From Pseudomonas putida (GTDB taxonomy: Bacteria; Pseudomonadota; Gammaproteobacteria; Pseudomonadales; Pseudomonadaceae): a stretch of DNA of 64,000 nucleotides. Both the position numbers and the translations under genes were made by a program. This document shows, in pieces, positions 1 to 8,719 of this stretch; within the stretch, counting starts at the first letter, position 1, and every line of letters starts with the position of its first letter. The stretch spans positions 3,229,501-3,293,500 of the forward strand of contig CP047152.1 in assembly GCA_041879295.1 (NCBI GenBank), read 5' to 3'. Under the pieces are notes generated by a model. That model did not search any database, was not told where the DNA came from, and saw only the letters and a program-made list of their open reading frames with translations.

Positions 1-71
1 TCTGAAATGTCTGTGGAAGACATGTTCATGTCGCGCTGAGACTGCGGCGTCTCGTCGCACACCCATACCCC

Positions 72-99
72 TTGGCAAAAGCGTCCAAGCCCGTAGAAT
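72..99 (+). promoter_or_regulatory. possible sigma-70 promoter upstream of the MFS gene
   Basis: TTGGCA at 72-77 and TAGAAT at 94-99 are separated by 16 bases, a fair match to a housekeeping promoter. It lies about 245 bases before the MFS start. The rest of the first 340 bases shows no convincing gene. Which transcript it serves is not clear. Confidence 0.3.
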
Positions 100-342
100 C
101 CCGCTTCCTTTTCGCCCGTCGCCTTGAACGGTGGCAACCAGCAGCAATGACAGAGTCAGCGCCTGAACACATGAACGCACATGTGAAGTAGGCTCAACCC
201 TCCCCGCCCGGCCCATCTCCCATAACGCCCAGCGGTTGAGTCTTGCCCAGGTCGCATCCGTGTCGCCACTCGCCCCTTGCCGGGTCGAGCCGGTGTGCGC
301 GCCGAGAAGGTGCTCATTCCGCTCATCCAACTAGAGGTACGT

Positions 343-1638
343 ATGTCTCCGCGTTTGCTGGCCATGGCGCTGGCGCCCCTGCTCGGGCTGTTCATCATCG
401 CCCTGGGCAACGGCTTCATGTCTTCCCTGACCACCCTGCGCCTGGGCGCCGCCGGTGAGTCTGCCACCACCATCGGTATCGTCTCGTCGACCTACTTCAT
501 CGGCCTGACCCTCGGTGCCATCTTCAACGACCGGCTGATCCTGCGCATTGGCCACATCCGCGCCTATACCAGCTTCGCCTCGCTGATTGCCGTCACCATC
601 CTGCTGCAAGGGTTGTTCTACGAGGTCACCTGGTGGTCGGTGCTGCGCCTGATCAATGGCTGGGCGGCAGTCGGCGTGTTTCTGGTGATCGAGAGCTGGC
701 TGCTGCTGGCCGGTGACGCAAAGATTCGTGGCCGCCTGCTGGCGCTGTACATGATCGCCTTCTACGGCGCCGGGGTAATCGCCCAGGCCGGCCTTGGCGA
801 AATCACCCAGCTAGGCGATACCGCCCCGTTCATGCTGGCCGGCGTGCTGGCCGCCCTGTCGGTGCTACCGATCGTGATCCTGCCGCGGGTGTCGCCGCTG
901 CTGGACCAGGTCGAACCCCTCAAGCCCCGCCAGTTACTGGGCGTGGCACCGTCGGGCCTGGTCGGCTGCTTCGGCTCGGGCGTGGCGATTGCCGGCATCT
1001 ATGCGCTGCTGCCACTGTACTTGCAGCGCATCGGCCTGGAGGTGGGTGAAGTTGGCAACATGATGGCCTGGGTCATCCTCGGCGCGATGCTGCTGCAATA
1101 CCCGGTCGGGCGCTGGTCCGACCGCAAGGACCGCCTCGATGTGCTGCTCGCGCTTGCCGCGTTGTGCGTTGTCCTGTCGCTTGTAACGGTGTTCCTGCCA
1201 TCGGACTCGTTCCTGCTGCCGGCCATGCTGTTCCTGTTGGGTGGCGGCGTGTTCACGCTGTACCCGGTGGCGGTCAGCCATGCGGCCGACCGCGCGCCTT
1301 CCGATGCGCTGGTACCGATGATTCAGGGCCTGCTACTGATCAACTCGCTGGGTTCGGCCATGGCCCCGGTGGCCATTTCACCGATGATGACCGAGTTTGG
1401 TGAGGCCGGGTTGTTCTGGGCGTTTGCCGTGGTCAACCTGACCATGGTGTGCTTCTTCATGTGGCGCCGTGGCAAACGCCCGGCAGCAGAGCACCCTGCC
1501 CCGTTCACCGCGTCGACCACCTTCTCGCCAACTGGCGCCGAGCTGCGGGTGACCGAAGACCTGATGCATGCAGCGCAGGAGCATCCGCCGCTGGAGCCAG
1601 TCGAAACCCCGGCGCCCGCACAGCACTCAGCATCCTGA
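343..1638 (+). CDS. MFS transporter, YcaD-like
   Basis: A 431-residue inner-membrane protein with about twelve hydrophobic segments. The first half carries the family pattern of E. coli YcaD: GIVSSTYFIG after helix 1, then RLINGWAAVGVFLVIESWLL and GRLLALYMIAFYGAG. The second half has YPVGRWSDRKDRLDVL, an MFS loop motif. The tail after about residue 395 is hydrophilic and Pro/Ala-rich. ATG at 343 is chosen because AGAGG (333-337) sits just before it and the protein then starts at the first membrane helix; an upstream in-frame start at 277 would add 22 hydrophilic residues. The substrate is unknown; members of this family are often guessed to be effluxers. It stands alone. Confidence 0.85.
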   Translation: MSPRLLAMALAPLLGLFIIALGNGFMSSLTTLRLGAAGESATTIGIVSSTYFIGLTLGAIFNDRLILRIGHIRAYTSFASLIAVTILLQGLFYEVTWWSVLRLINGWAAVGVFLVIESWLLLAGDAKIRGRLLALYMIAFYGAGVIAQAGLGEITQLGDTAPFMLAGVLAALSVLPIVILPRVSPLLDQVEPLKPRQLLGVAPSGLVGCFGSGVAIAGIYALLPLYLQRIGLEVGEVGNMMAWVILGAMLLQYPVGRWSDRKDRLDVLLALAALCVVLSLVTVFLPSDSFLLPAMLFLLGGGVFTLYPVAVSHAADRAPSDALVPMIQGLLLINSLGSAMAPVAISPMMTEFGEAGLFWAFAVVNLTMVCFFMWRRGKRPAAEHPAPFTASTTFSPTGAELRVTEDLMHAAQEHPPLEPVETPAPAQHSAS

Positions 1639-1647
1639 TGATTGCAG

Positions 1648-1664
1648 GGGCCGCACTGCGGCCC
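1648..1664 (+). terminator. hairpin after the MFS gene
   Basis: GGGCCGC-ACT-GCGGCCC forms a perfect 7-bp stem ten bases after the MFS stop. No T-run follows, so it may be a weak terminator or only a 3'-end stabilising hairpin. The remaining gap up to 1833 shows nothing else recognisable. Confidence 0.4.
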
Positions 1665-1833
1665 AATCGCGGTACCAGGCCGTTCCCACAGAAGATTACA
1701 TTTCCTTCTGCGGGCGGCCTTGGGTGTGACAGGGATATACAGCCCCCAGAAATTGCCACTCGTCGCCCAGAAGGCACCCCGCCAGCTGCCGCCAGCCAAA
1801 CGAATGACTGATCATCCGCAAAGGAGAAGTCCC

Positions 1834-2142
1834 ATGATCCGCATTCGCCCGCTATCCCTGTGCCTGGCGCTCGCCCTGAGCAGCCTCACCGGCACTGCCT
1901 TCGCCGCCACCGACACCCATACCGACAGCCATCCGCAAACCGACCACTCTGGCGGCAAGACCGTCGGTGAAGGCAGCAGCGTCAACAGCCCCGGCAGCGG
2001 CAAAGGTAACGACAGCAGTGACACAGGCAGCAACACCGATGCCGCCGACGGTGCCGCTGGCGGCTCCAACAATACCGGCGAAGGCACTGGCTCTGGTGCC
2101 GGTGCCAGCGGCGGCACTGCCGAGGACCAGGACAGCCGCTGA
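1834..2142 (+). CDS. small secreted Gly/Ser/Asp-rich protein
   Basis: A 102-residue protein with a clear Sec signal peptide: MIRIRP, then a Leu/Ala core ending GTAFA-A at about residue 24. The mature part is low complexity (Gly, Ser, Thr, Asp, Asn) with almost no hydrophobic residues, so it is probably unstructured in the periplasm or outside the cell. The start is set by AAGGAG at 1821-1826. It resembles the short repetitive exported proteins annotated as hypothetical in P. putida genomes. No enzyme motif is visible and no function is proposed. Confidence 0.7.
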   Translation: MIRIRPLSLCLALALSSLTGTAFAATDTHTDSHPQTDHSGGKTVGEGSSVNSPGSGKGNDSSDTGSNTDAADGAAGGSNNTGEGTGSGAGASGGTAEDQDSR

Positions 2143-2190
2143 AGCCGACCTGGACTAAACTGAGCCCTGACGCCCTGACCAGGATTGACC

Positions 2191-2742
2191 ATGCACCTCA
2201 AACACTGGCTGTTCGCTGCTTTGCTGCCGTGCACTGCTTTAGCTGGCGCAGGCAACCAAGGCGCGATGTCGATCAGTTCCTCGTCATTCACCGATGGCGG
2301 CGTCATCGCCCTGCAACAGGTCGGCCAGGACCCGGCATGCGGCGCCGGCGAAGAGCGGACCCCGCAACTGAGCTGGGACAACTTGCCCGCAGGTACGCGG
2401 TCGCTGGCCCTGATCATGTTCGACCCGGACGGTGGCAAGGGCGTTGGTGTGGTGCACTGGATCGCCTACAACATCGACCCCGAACAGGATGGGCTCAAGG
2501 CAGGCACGGCAGGGCTGAGCGGGCCATCCGTGACAGTGGGCCGCAACTCCCGCGGTACCCTCAGCTACCGAGGCCCCTGCCCACCCGCCGGCGACAACCC
2601 TCATCATTACGCACTGACCCTGATTGCCACCGACCTGCCTTTGGGTACCTTGCCTGAGGGGCTGGATCGCAGCGGCCTGCTACAACTGCTTCAAGGCCAC
2701 GCGCTGGGGGCTCAAAGCCTGGTCGGGCGATACGGCCATTGA
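2191..2742 (+). CDS. YbhB/YbcL family (PEBP-like) exported protein
   Basis: A 183-residue protein with a signal peptide (cleavage near TALA-GA, residue about 18) and a phosphatidylethanolamine-binding-protein fold. Conserved pieces are the early ISSSSF segment, PQLSW.NLPAGTRSLAL, FDPDGG, VHWIAYNI and YRGPCPPAG, which line the anion pocket of bacterial PEBPs. The physiological ligand of bacterial members is not established. AGGA at 2181-2184 supports ATG 2191 over a TTG six bases upstream. It is the last chromosomal gene before the integrated element. Confidence 0.85.
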   Translation: MHLKHWLFAALLPCTALAGAGNQGAMSISSSSFTDGGVIALQQVGQDPACGAGEERTPQLSWDNLPAGTRSLALIMFDPDGGKGVGVVHWIAYNIDPEQDGLKAGTAGLSGPSVTVGRNSRGTLSYRGPCPPAGDNPHHYALTLIATDLPLGTLPEGLDRSGLLQLLQGHALGAQSLVGRYGH

Positions 2743-2783
2743 ACCAGTCAGTACAAAAACAAATGATCAGCCCCATAGCATTT

Positions 2784-2793
2784 ATCCATTGAA
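2784..2793. repeat. candidate attL core of the integrated element
   Basis: ATCCATTGAA occurs here and again at 10527-10536, in the two intergenic regions that bracket the integrase-to-resolvase segment. Including flanks the match is ATT(T/C)ATCCATTGAA with one mismatch. Short cores are usual for tyrosine integrases, but ten bases could be chance. Confidence 0.4.
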
Positions 2794-2830
2794 GCAGCGT
2801 GACACACTGCTGTAGCGATTCGGTCTCCGG

Positions 2831-2848
2831 GGCCCTATATTCAGGGCC
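2831..2848 (+). terminator. hairpin between PEBP gene and integrase
   Basis: GGCCCT-ATATTC-AGGGCC, followed by TT, lies in the 208-base gap before the integrase. It could end transcription from the PEBP gene or sit in the integrase leader. The rest of the gap shows no gene. Confidence 0.35.
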
Positions 2849-2950
2849 TTACAGCGTGTTCCCTTGTGACACACGCGCCCCTGCTCATGCACGTTTCTTT
2901 GCCCTGTGCAGCGTACTCGTGCCTGTGCCACGTGCCCCGGAGCCACCAGC

Positions 2951-4378
2951 ATGTCCTACCTATCCCGCCGCGACGGCAGGTACAGCTACCGCAGAAGATT
3001 TCCCAGCGACGTAGCTAGCCTGATTGGTCGATCTGAGTACCGAAAGGCCCTAGGCACTGCCGACCGCACCGAGGCCTTGAAGCTGTCACGGGTTCTGTCT
3101 GTCGAATTCGATCGAATTTGCGAGGAGGCCCTGGCGTGGAGCGAACCCCGTAAAGCTGAGGGCACCACCAGCCCAGCGCCGGGGCAGCAAACTGCCGCTG
3201 ATGTACTAGCCAGCCTGGATTCTGTGGTGCGCACCGTTACGCTAGACCTCGTAGAAAGGATGCAGAGGCCGGGGTGGCAAGCTGAGGCTGAGACCCAGCA
3301 GATAGCTCTACGGGCGCACGTACAAGGCAAAATGCCTCCTGGCGTGCAGATGCACCCATTGGTGGCGAAAACTGCTTTGAATGCAGTGGAGCGTGTGCTA
3401 GCGGGTGATCCGATGCCGGTTCAAACCGACCGCCTTCCTGCCCCGCCTCCAAAGACGAGTCGGCCACTAGAAGACGGCAGTCATACCGCTGGAGAGTTTG
3501 AGGAAGTACTGGCTGAGTACTGCACCGGAGTGAGCCCTGGTCGCGCCAGCAAGGTGCGAGGACTCGCCTCACGTGTCCTCACGTGGCCCAGCACCGCCGA
3601 TGCCCAGCTAGAGCGGATTATGCAGCACTGCGCGGAGAAGCTGGCCGCAGGTGGCCGCGCATCGTCGGTGCATGTCGATGCCGCAGCGTTGGTGACAGTC
3701 CTGAAACGCCTGCCCGGTTGGGGCGGACTGGCCCTGCCCAAGACCGGCTCAGTGGCCAAAGCAGTACGGGCAGGCGCTGGAATGAGCAAAGACCAGCGCG
3801 ACCCGATTCCACTTGAGCAGATGCTTGAAATCCACAAGGCCATCAAAGAGCAAGTGCCAGCGCACTACCCTGCTGCAATTCTCCTTGCCCGGTATGGGCT
3901 GCGCCCTGGAGAACTGCTACAGGAAGGCCCCACCGCGCTGTGCGAGCGCGTCGATATCCTGGGCAAGCGGGAACTTGTGTTCAGAGCTGCGCTGAGCGGC
4001 GGAAAGAACGCTGCATCACGGCGTGATCTGCCTGTGCACCCTGACGATAAGCCGTTGTTCAAGGCAGTGCTGGCCGGACTCGACCTTGCACCGGACTGCT
4101 CTCGCGCTGCCCGGAATAAGCGTGTGCGACTTCGGGTTCACCAGCTCTCTCGCGTGTTCCGGCGCTTCCTGGGCGACACCCCTACTCTCACCTTGTACAG
4201 CCAGCGGCATTCGTGCGCGGATTTGCTTCGAGCGGTTGGCGCCACCACAGAGGAAGTGGGCGGCATCCTTGGGCATGCCCCTGCCGGGTCGAAGGCCACG
4301 AGCATCTATGGCGGCAGCCAACCCCTGGACCGTCCCCGCGAATTGCTGGCGAAGGTTCGGAAGTTCCTGCCGGGGTAA
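2951..4378 (+). CDS. int: tyrosine-recombinase integrase
   Basis: A 475-residue phage-type integrase. The N-terminus (YLSRRDGRYSYRRRFP) matches the short DNA-binding domain found at the start of many Pseudomonas island integrases; a core-binding region follows. The catalytic domain has Arg I in YGLRPGELL (about residue 317), a Lys in SGGKN (about 351), Arg II in SQRHS (about 418, Tyr where most have the HxxR His), His in LGHAP (about 440) and nucleophile Tyr in SIYGG (about 452). ATG 2951 is taken because homologues start at MSYLSRR; an in-frame start at 2906 has no better ribosome site. It should excise or integrate the 7.7-kb element. No excisionase was recognised. Confidence 0.9.
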   Translation: MSYLSRRDGRYSYRRRFPSDVASLIGRSEYRKALGTADRTEALKLSRVLSVEFDRICEEALAWSEPRKAEGTTSPAPGQQTAADVLASLDSVVRTVTLDLVERMQRPGWQAEAETQQIALRAHVQGKMPPGVQMHPLVAKTALNAVERVLAGDPMPVQTDRLPAPPPKTSRPLEDGSHTAGEFEEVLAEYCTGVSPGRASKVRGLASRVLTWPSTADAQLERIMQHCAEKLAAGGRASSVHVDAAALVTVLKRLPGWGGLALPKTGSVAKAVRAGAGMSKDQRDPIPLEQMLEIHKAIKEQVPAHYPAAILLARYGLRPGELLQEGPTALCERVDILGKRELVFRAALSGGKNAASRRDLPVHPDDKPLFKAVLAGLDLAPDCSRAARNKRVRLRVHQLSRVFRRFLGDTPTLTLYSQRHSCADLLRAVGATTEEVGGILGHAPAGSKATSIYGGSQPLDRPRELLAKVRKFLPG

Positions 4379-4665
4379 TCCTGCGCGGAACTGCACCTCT
4401 GAAATCCTTGAGATAGAGCCTCTGAATAGAATGACACTCTCTAGAGGAAGTAAGGCGCGGCGGGTTGGTGAAGAAATTGGATTCGCCCCAGCAGGCGGGG
4501 AAAGCCCGGCACCAGTGGGTTGCGGCTCGAAGCCGTCTACCAAGGGGATTCCAGCCTGTGAAGCAATAGAACTGCACTTAGTGTACAGGGAGGGATGACA
4601 GCACAGGATGCGGTCCCGCTCGCAAATAGCCTGATGGAGGGCTGACGAACAGTAGGAGACGACCA
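4379..4665 (+). other. gap between integrase and next gene
   Basis: This 287-base stretch holds no gene I can support. A 55-codon open frame at 4431-4598 lacks a ribosome site. The only structural feature is a short CCCC..GGGG hairpin near 4488-4500. AGGAG at 4654-4658 belongs to the following gene. Confidence 0.4.
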
Positions 4666-5466
4666 ATGACCGATTTATCACTGACCCTGGATGACCTGGG
4701 GCCGATGTTTGAAGACCCTGCTGCCGGGCTAAGTGATGTACAGCGCCTCTGGTGGGCTAGATGGGATTCCGGGGCCGAGATTGATTCGGGCGCGTACCAG
4801 CAGGTCCCGGCGTACCGGGTAGCCGCTGACACCTGGAGTGCTGTGAACGGCAAGGCGGCGAGCAAGTCCCGCGAGAAGTTCCTGGCACTGAAGCGCGCTG
4901 AGCAAGATTTCTACCGAGCGTGTGCTGCTGAGCACACTGGCCGATACCGCGCCAGCCAATCCACCGTTGATGCCGCCGTGCTGCTGGTGATTGACGCTGA
5001 AGGCGGAGTGCTGCCCCGTGCTGCGCTGCTCGATGCCGGCGTGCCTGCCGACGAAGTGGCCCGGATCAGCGGCAAGACTGGTGCCCGTCGCAAGGTAAAG
5101 AAGGCACTCCAGAAGCATGCCGAGCACCAGAATGCGAAGCGGATGATCCAGACGGAAGGCAAGCGCGAGTACATGAGAATGGCAAATGACACCCTGTCCG
5201 GTAGCCTTGAGGGAATTGCGGTGAACATGAAGACACAAGCCAGACTGGCCCGACTTGAACAAAGCGAAGCAGACCATGCCCGTCGAATTGCCGAACTGGA
5301 GGCACGGTTGGCCGCTGTAGAAGTACGCCATGCCGTAGAAGATGCTGGCATTGATCCGCGAGCTGAGGCCCAGCGACTGCACGCGGGCGGACTGGGTTAC
5401 AAGGCGATTGCGGCCCGTATTGGTCGCAGTCAGTCCACAGTCCGCAACTGGATCAAGGCCGCTTGA
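4666..5466 (+). CDS. DNA-binding protein with coiled coil and C-terminal HTH (element-encoded)
   Basis: A 266-residue protein of unknown role. Residues 1-180 are mixed and charged. Residues about 185-225 (LARLEQSEADHARRIAELEARL) form a Leu/Ala heptad coiled coil. The last 25 residues, GYKAIAARIGRSQSTVRNWI, are a helix-turn-helix like those ending resolvases and transposases. This layout, dimerising coil plus HTH, recalls KfrA- or RepA-like plasmid proteins, but the order differs and I do not assign it. AGGAG at 4654-4658 gives a good start. It could be a regulator or replication/partition factor of the element. Confidence 0.7.
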   Translation: MTDLSLTLDDLGPMFEDPAAGLSDVQRLWWARWDSGAEIDSGAYQQVPAYRVAADTWSAVNGKAASKSREKFLALKRAEQDFYRACAAEHTGRYRASQSTVDAAVLLVIDAEGGVLPRAALLDAGVPADEVARISGKTGARRKVKKALQKHAEHQNAKRMIQTEGKREYMRMANDTLSGSLEGIAVNMKTQARLARLEQSEADHARRIAELEARLAAVEVRHAVEDAGIDPRAEAQRLHAGGLGYKAIAARIGRSQSTVRNWIKAA

Positions 5467-5473
5467 TTGATGG

Positions 5474-5491
5474 GGTGTCATACGTGGCACC
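5474..5491 (+). repeat. hairpin containing the element's GGTGTCAT motif
   Basis: GGTGTCA-TACG-TGGCACC forms a 7-bp stem with one G-U pair and a tetraloop, eight bases after the preceding stop. Its left arm, GGTGTCAT (5474-5481), is the reverse complement of the ATGACACC motif repeated in front of the resolvase at 9552-9648. Confidence 0.45.
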
Positions 5492-5524
5492 CTTTGGCAC
5501 CCCAAGAATTGAGCAAAACTCTAA

Positions 5525-5539
5525 AGGTACTACGTACCT
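5525..5539. promoter_or_regulatory. inverted repeat, candidate operator
   Basis: AGGTAC-TAC-GTACCT is a perfect 6-bp inverted repeat, 25 bases before the start of the next small gene. It is a plausible binding site for one of the element's HTH proteins. Confidence 0.4.
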
Positions 5540-5563
5540 ACTTACACCCTGCCCGGAACCACC

Positions 5564-5797
5564 ATGACCACGATCACCCTACCCGACGGCACCATCATCA
5601 TCGACGATTCTGAACTGTACCTGGACTTCCTTGCCCGGCGTATGGCGCACGAGGGCAGTTCCCCAGTCGAGATAGCCGAGGCCTTGGAGGTGCCCCTGGC
5701 TGATGTCCAACGTTGGCTCGAAGTCCCGTATGAAACGCCCGAAGCGTACTGGCTGCGCCGGTACAACGACGGCACACACCTCGACGACGACGAGTAA
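5564..5797 (+). CDS. small HTH-like acidic protein
   Basis: A 77-residue protein. Residues about 30-52 (SPVEIAEALEVPLADVQRWL) read as a helix-turn-helix, followed by an acidic tail ending DDDE. It could be a regulator of the element, perhaps through the inverted repeat just upstream. Ribosome site is weak (GGAA at 5553-5556). No family recognised. Confidence 0.6.
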   Translation: MTTITLPDGTIIIDDSELYLDFLARRMAHEGSSPVEIAEALEVPLADVQRWLEVPYETPEAYWLRRYNDGTHLDDDE

Positions 5798-6012
5798 CGC
5801 CGACGCCGTTCGGCTGATTTCCCCGCTATAGCCGGTTTGGTCGCCGTGCTGTAGCCGCTGGCGACGGCGCCCCTCCTTCGCTGGGCGCCAGCACCTATTC
5901 CCGACAGCCTTCCGGCTGACCGTACAAATCTGAACCCAGCCCAGCGACAGCCCACCACCCGGTGCCCGGCTGCGCTCGCCCGTGCCTGCGGTTCAACCTC
6001 AAGGAGGACTGC
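5798..6012 (+). other. structured gap without a gene
   Basis: This 215-base stretch has GC-rich dyads, including CTGGCG...CGCCAG around a GGCGCC...GGCGCC pair near 5858-5892, but no coding frame with a ribosome site. AAGGAGG at 6001-6007 serves the next gene. Confidence 0.4.
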
Positions 6013-6438
6013 ATGAATTATCTGACCATCCACCGAGCATCCAATCTCGTGCACCGCGTAATCGCAACCAGCACCACTCCCACCGACACTGACGCCGTTC
6101 GGTTCATCCCAGCGAACGGCAGGGCGGTTGATTCTTACTACGGCTGGATCAAGAAGAACCCCGGCCTTTGCCCTGACCTTGGCGAGATCGCTGCCCGAAG
6201 CGCGGCTGTCCTCGACTTCATCACCGGCTCCCGCAAGGGCCTAGCAAAGCCCCGCACCGACAACCTGAACCATCGGTATCGAGAGCCAACCCCGGCTGAG
6301 CCCGTTGACCGCGCTGCGGTAATCGCCGCCTTCATCAACGAGAACCCTGGCGCGGATGCTCACGACCTGCACGAGCAATTCCAATGCGGCACTGCCGTCG
6401 CTAGGGCGTACCTCGACCGGCACGCACAGCGCCTGTAA
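6013..6438 (+). CDS. hypothetical protein of the integrated element
   Basis: A 141-residue soluble protein of unknown function. The N-terminal half (residues 1-75) is mixed alpha/beta; the C-terminal 45 residues (RAAVIAAFINENPGADAHDL, then TAVARAYLDRH) look like a small helical, possibly HTH, domain. The very strong AAGGAGG at 6001-6007 fixes ATG 6013 rather than an upstream in-frame start at 5962. No homologue recognised. Confidence 0.65.
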   Translation: MNYLTIHRASNLVHRVIATSTTPTDTDAVRFIPANGRAVDSYYGWIKKNPGLCPDLGEIAARSAAVLDFITGSRKGLAKPRTDNLNHRYREPTPAEPVDRAAVIAAFINENPGADAHDLHEQFQCGTAVARAYLDRHAQRL

Positions 6439-6453
6439 GGCCCTTCCCAGCGC

Positions 6454-6582
6454 ATGAAAGTGGTGATTGAGGCATATGTACCAGTCACCAATTTTGCACC
6501 TCTACAGACCGCGTATTACGTGGGCCGATACCGCGATTTCGGCCTAGTCCGAGACCTTTCTAGATCAACCATAGGAGCCTAA
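6454..6582 (+). CDS. possible 42-residue protein
   Basis: A short frame that exactly fills the gap between two genes. Its stop (TAA 6580-6582) overlaps the spacer after the AGGAG (6573-6577) of the following gene. The product starts MKVVIEAYVPVTNF and has ordinary amino-acid composition. No clear ribosome site precedes it, so it is tentative. Confidence 0.35.
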   Translation: MKVVIEAYVPVTNFAPLQTAYYVGRYRDFGLVRDLSRSTIGA

Positions 6583-6585
6583 ATC

Positions 6586-6843
6586 ATGGCTAAGAAAACC
6601 AGCCTGAACTACCAGGACCGTGAGCGCCTTGCGTTCCTCACCTCGCACCTGCGCAGCGGCGCACGCCCATCTGTGAAGGCGCGTTACGAACAAGAGATTG
6701 TCCAGCTGCTTGAGGGTAAAGAACTGACCCGCGGTGATATTGCCCTGGCCGCTTACTACTTCAAAAACTCCGGCGTGGATGCCGAGTCGCAGGCGGCTGG
6801 GCAAGAGTACGCCGACCTGTACCGCGCAATGCCGAACGAGTAA
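6586..6843 (+). CDS. small hypothetical protein of the integrated element
   Basis: An 85-residue, predominantly helical, charged protein with no membrane segment or recognised motif. AGGAG at 6573-6577 supports the ATG. It begins a tight run of genes to 9117 and is 25 bases before the next start, so it is probably co-transcribed with it. Function unknown. Confidence 0.65.
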   Translation: MAKKTSLNYQDRERLAFLTSHLRSGARPSVKARYEQEIVQLLEGKELTRGDIALAAYYFKNSGVDAESQAAGQEYADLYRAMPNE

Positions 6844-6868
6844 CCCGAGCCAATTAAGGAGATGACCA

Positions 6869-7819
6869 ATGACTGATTTCGCTGCCCCATCCGCCGCACA
6901 CCTCGCTGTGCTTGCTGGCCTGTCCGACTCTGACCTGCTGGCCCCCCTGGCCCCCGATGAGCCGAGCCTGGGTGAAATCCTGGCGCTGCCCACCGTCGCC
7001 CCCGTGGCGCTAGCCGTCACCCTGCCCGACCTGGATTCGCTGCTGGCGCAGGCCGATAGCATCGCCGGTATTCACAGCACTACAGCCCTGCCCGCTCGCC
7101 AGTACCACGTAAGCGGCGTGCCTGCCACTGAGCAGGTATCCGGTCTGCTGCGCGGCAACGGCAGTCGATTGAGCCGAGCCTTGCACGAGGCCGTGGGCGA
7201 ACATATCAAGACCGCCGATGATCTGCGGTACGCCTTGCGGGTGTTCGCTGCCCATGCCGTTGACAGCCTGATTGGCAACCGATTCCGCGACCTGCTTGCA
7301 CGCGAGAGCCTTGCAGCTCAGGACGCTCACGCCGAATGGCAAGGCCAAGTTCTGACCGCCGTACAGGGTGAGGTGGCAGCTATCCAGGCTGCCGGACACC
7401 TGACCGAGGATGAATTCAAGTTCCTGCTGGAGCTGGTGGACTCCAACCGCTGCGGGATGGCGCAGAACCTTGCCGGAGATAAGGTTGATGTGTCGGCCCT
7501 TGCCAAGGGGCGTGGCACCGATTGGCGCGCCCTAGCCGAAGCCTGGGCCAGTGCCTGCCACACCCGTGGCGCTGTGACATTCGAGGCCGGGAAGAACGCA
7601 GCGGGCTGGTGCAGCTACAGCTTGGACGTGCAGCCTGATGAAGGCTGGGTGCTGAGCGTGTACGTCGATCAGCAGTGGCTGCCTATCCAAGCATCTGCGA
7701 AGGGCAAAGCCCGCGCAGCCGCTGCCCGCGCCCACGTAATGCTCACTCGGTCGGAAGCCGCTAAGCCAGCTCCCTATACCGGCGTGGTGTTCGCTGATGA
7801 GTTGCGGGGTGCAGTGTGA
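6869..7819 (+). CDS. hypothetical protein, 316 residues, integrated element
   Basis: The largest unrecognised protein of the element. The first 75 residues are Ala/Pro/Leu-rich and acidic with little predicted structure. The middle (about 95-200) is helical with a conserved-looking RNRFRDLLAR region. The C-terminal part (about 225-300) looks beta-rich (WCSYSLDVQPDEGWVLSVYV) and ends with a basic Ala-rich helix. No signal peptide or membrane helix. AAGGAG at 6856-6861 supports the start. Its stop overlaps the GTG of the next gene (GTGA), implying translational coupling. Function unknown. Confidence 0.65.
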   Translation: MTDFAAPSAAHLAVLAGLSDSDLLAPLAPDEPSLGEILALPTVAPVALAVTLPDLDSLLAQADSIAGIHSTTALPARQYHVSGVPATEQVSGLLRGNGSRLSRALHEAVGEHIKTADDLRYALRVFAAHAVDSLIGNRFRDLLARESLAAQDAHAEWQGQVLTAVQGEVAAIQAAGHLTEDEFKFLLELVDSNRCGMAQNLAGDKVDVSALAKGRGTDWRALAEAWASACHTRGAVTFEAGKNAAGWCSYSLDVQPDEGWVLSVYVDQQWLPIQASAKGKARAAAARAHVMLTRSEAAKPAPYTGVVFADELRGAV

Positions 7820-8433
7820 CCGCTGAGAGGCCCGCGCTCCGGCGTGGGCAGCACCCAACCCAAGCCGACCTTGATCGCATGCGTCTGGGCTATCCCGGTT
7901 ATCAGGGGCGACTCGACAGTATGCGCCGCCTAAAGCCTGCCCGGTACGAAGCTGTTATGTCGGGCGCCAGGACCTTCACAGATGCCGATTGGCGGTGCTC
8001 GGAATGCGGCGGGAACGATAGGTACACCCGGAATCTTGCGTGTCGTGGCTGCGCTGTCCAGCGCCCTGAGCGGGTGTTCAAGCCTGTACCCGGCGTAGGC
8101 ACCGTTTACATCCCAACCGATGAAGCGGCCTCGGAGAACTGGCAGCAGCGGCACCTCCGTGCCCAGCGCCTGCAAGACCAAGCGCACACCCTGTCCCGCC
8201 TGGGAAGCATCGCCGTGGGGCTGTACGCCCTGGCAGGGGGCCGCGTCCTCCGGACAGGCAGCGTGGTACTCGACACCGAGCCGTTGATGCTGGCGGTTGA
8301 TGCGCTGCTGTCCGGTGATCCTGCCCAAGCCCGAGCGGCTATGACCCCGCTGCTCCAGCAAGACCGAGACCTAGCCGTGTGCGTCCGCACAGTAGCCCAA
8401 GCCGTATCGAATCTGAAACTGAACAAACATTGA
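7816..8433 (+). CDS. zinc-ribbon hypothetical protein, integrated element
   Basis: A 205-residue protein starting with GTG inside the GTGA overlap with its predecessor. Residues about 60-79 contain WRCSECGG and ACRGCA, a CxxC-N11-CxxC pattern that should bind zinc. The rest (about 105-200) is helical and Ala/Leu-rich. Zinc ribbons of this type occur in nucleic-acid-binding phage proteins, so a DNA or RNA role is a reasonable guess, no more. The coupled partner upstream may act with it. Confidence 0.6.
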   Translation: MTAERPALRRGQHPTQADLDRMRLGYPGYQGRLDSMRRLKPARYEAVMSGARTFTDADWRCSECGGNDRYTRNLACRGCAVQRPERVFKPVPGVGTVYIPTDEAASENWQQRHLRAQRLQDQAHTLSRLGSIAVGLYALAGGRVLRTGSVVLDTEPLMLAVDALLSGDPAQARAAMTPLLQQDRDLAVCVRTVAQAVSNLKLNKH

Positions 8434-8464
8434 TGTCTGCCCTCTGGGCGGGCCTGGAGGAATT

Positions 8465-8719
8465 ATGAAAGCGAAGATCACTAAGCCCGTCCTGGCAGCA
8501 ATGCAGGAGGCGTTCTACCTCGACCTGGACTCACCCTCTGGGCTGCGCTGGAAGCGGTGGAACGGAAACTACGGCACCCGCAAGCGTGAGGCGGGTGATG
8601 TTGCAGGCGGCGCCACCAATACCGGCACTTACCTTGTGACCCTGGACAGTGCGAAATACCTTGCGGCGGATGTTCTTGTGGCTCTCCACCGCGCAGCACA
8701 CCGGGAGGCTCGGGTATGA
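8465..8719 (+). CDS. small protein resembling the front of phage HNH endonucleases
   Basis: An 84-residue protein. The pattern FYLDLDSPSGLRWKRW...GDVAGG...TYLVTLDSAKYLAADVLVALH matches the short recognition segment preceding the nuclease in phage HNH proteins, in which SG.L.W, GD.AG and Y...LD..Y.AH..A recur. No HNH catalytic residues follow, so it is a stand-alone DNA-binding fragment or a degraded nuclease. GGAGG at 8456-8460 fixes the start. It overlaps the next gene by ATGA. Confidence 0.5.
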   Translation: MKAKITKPVLAAMQEAFYLDLDSPSGLRWKRWNGNYGTRKREAGDVAGGATNTGTYLVTLDSAKYLAADVLVALHRAAHREARV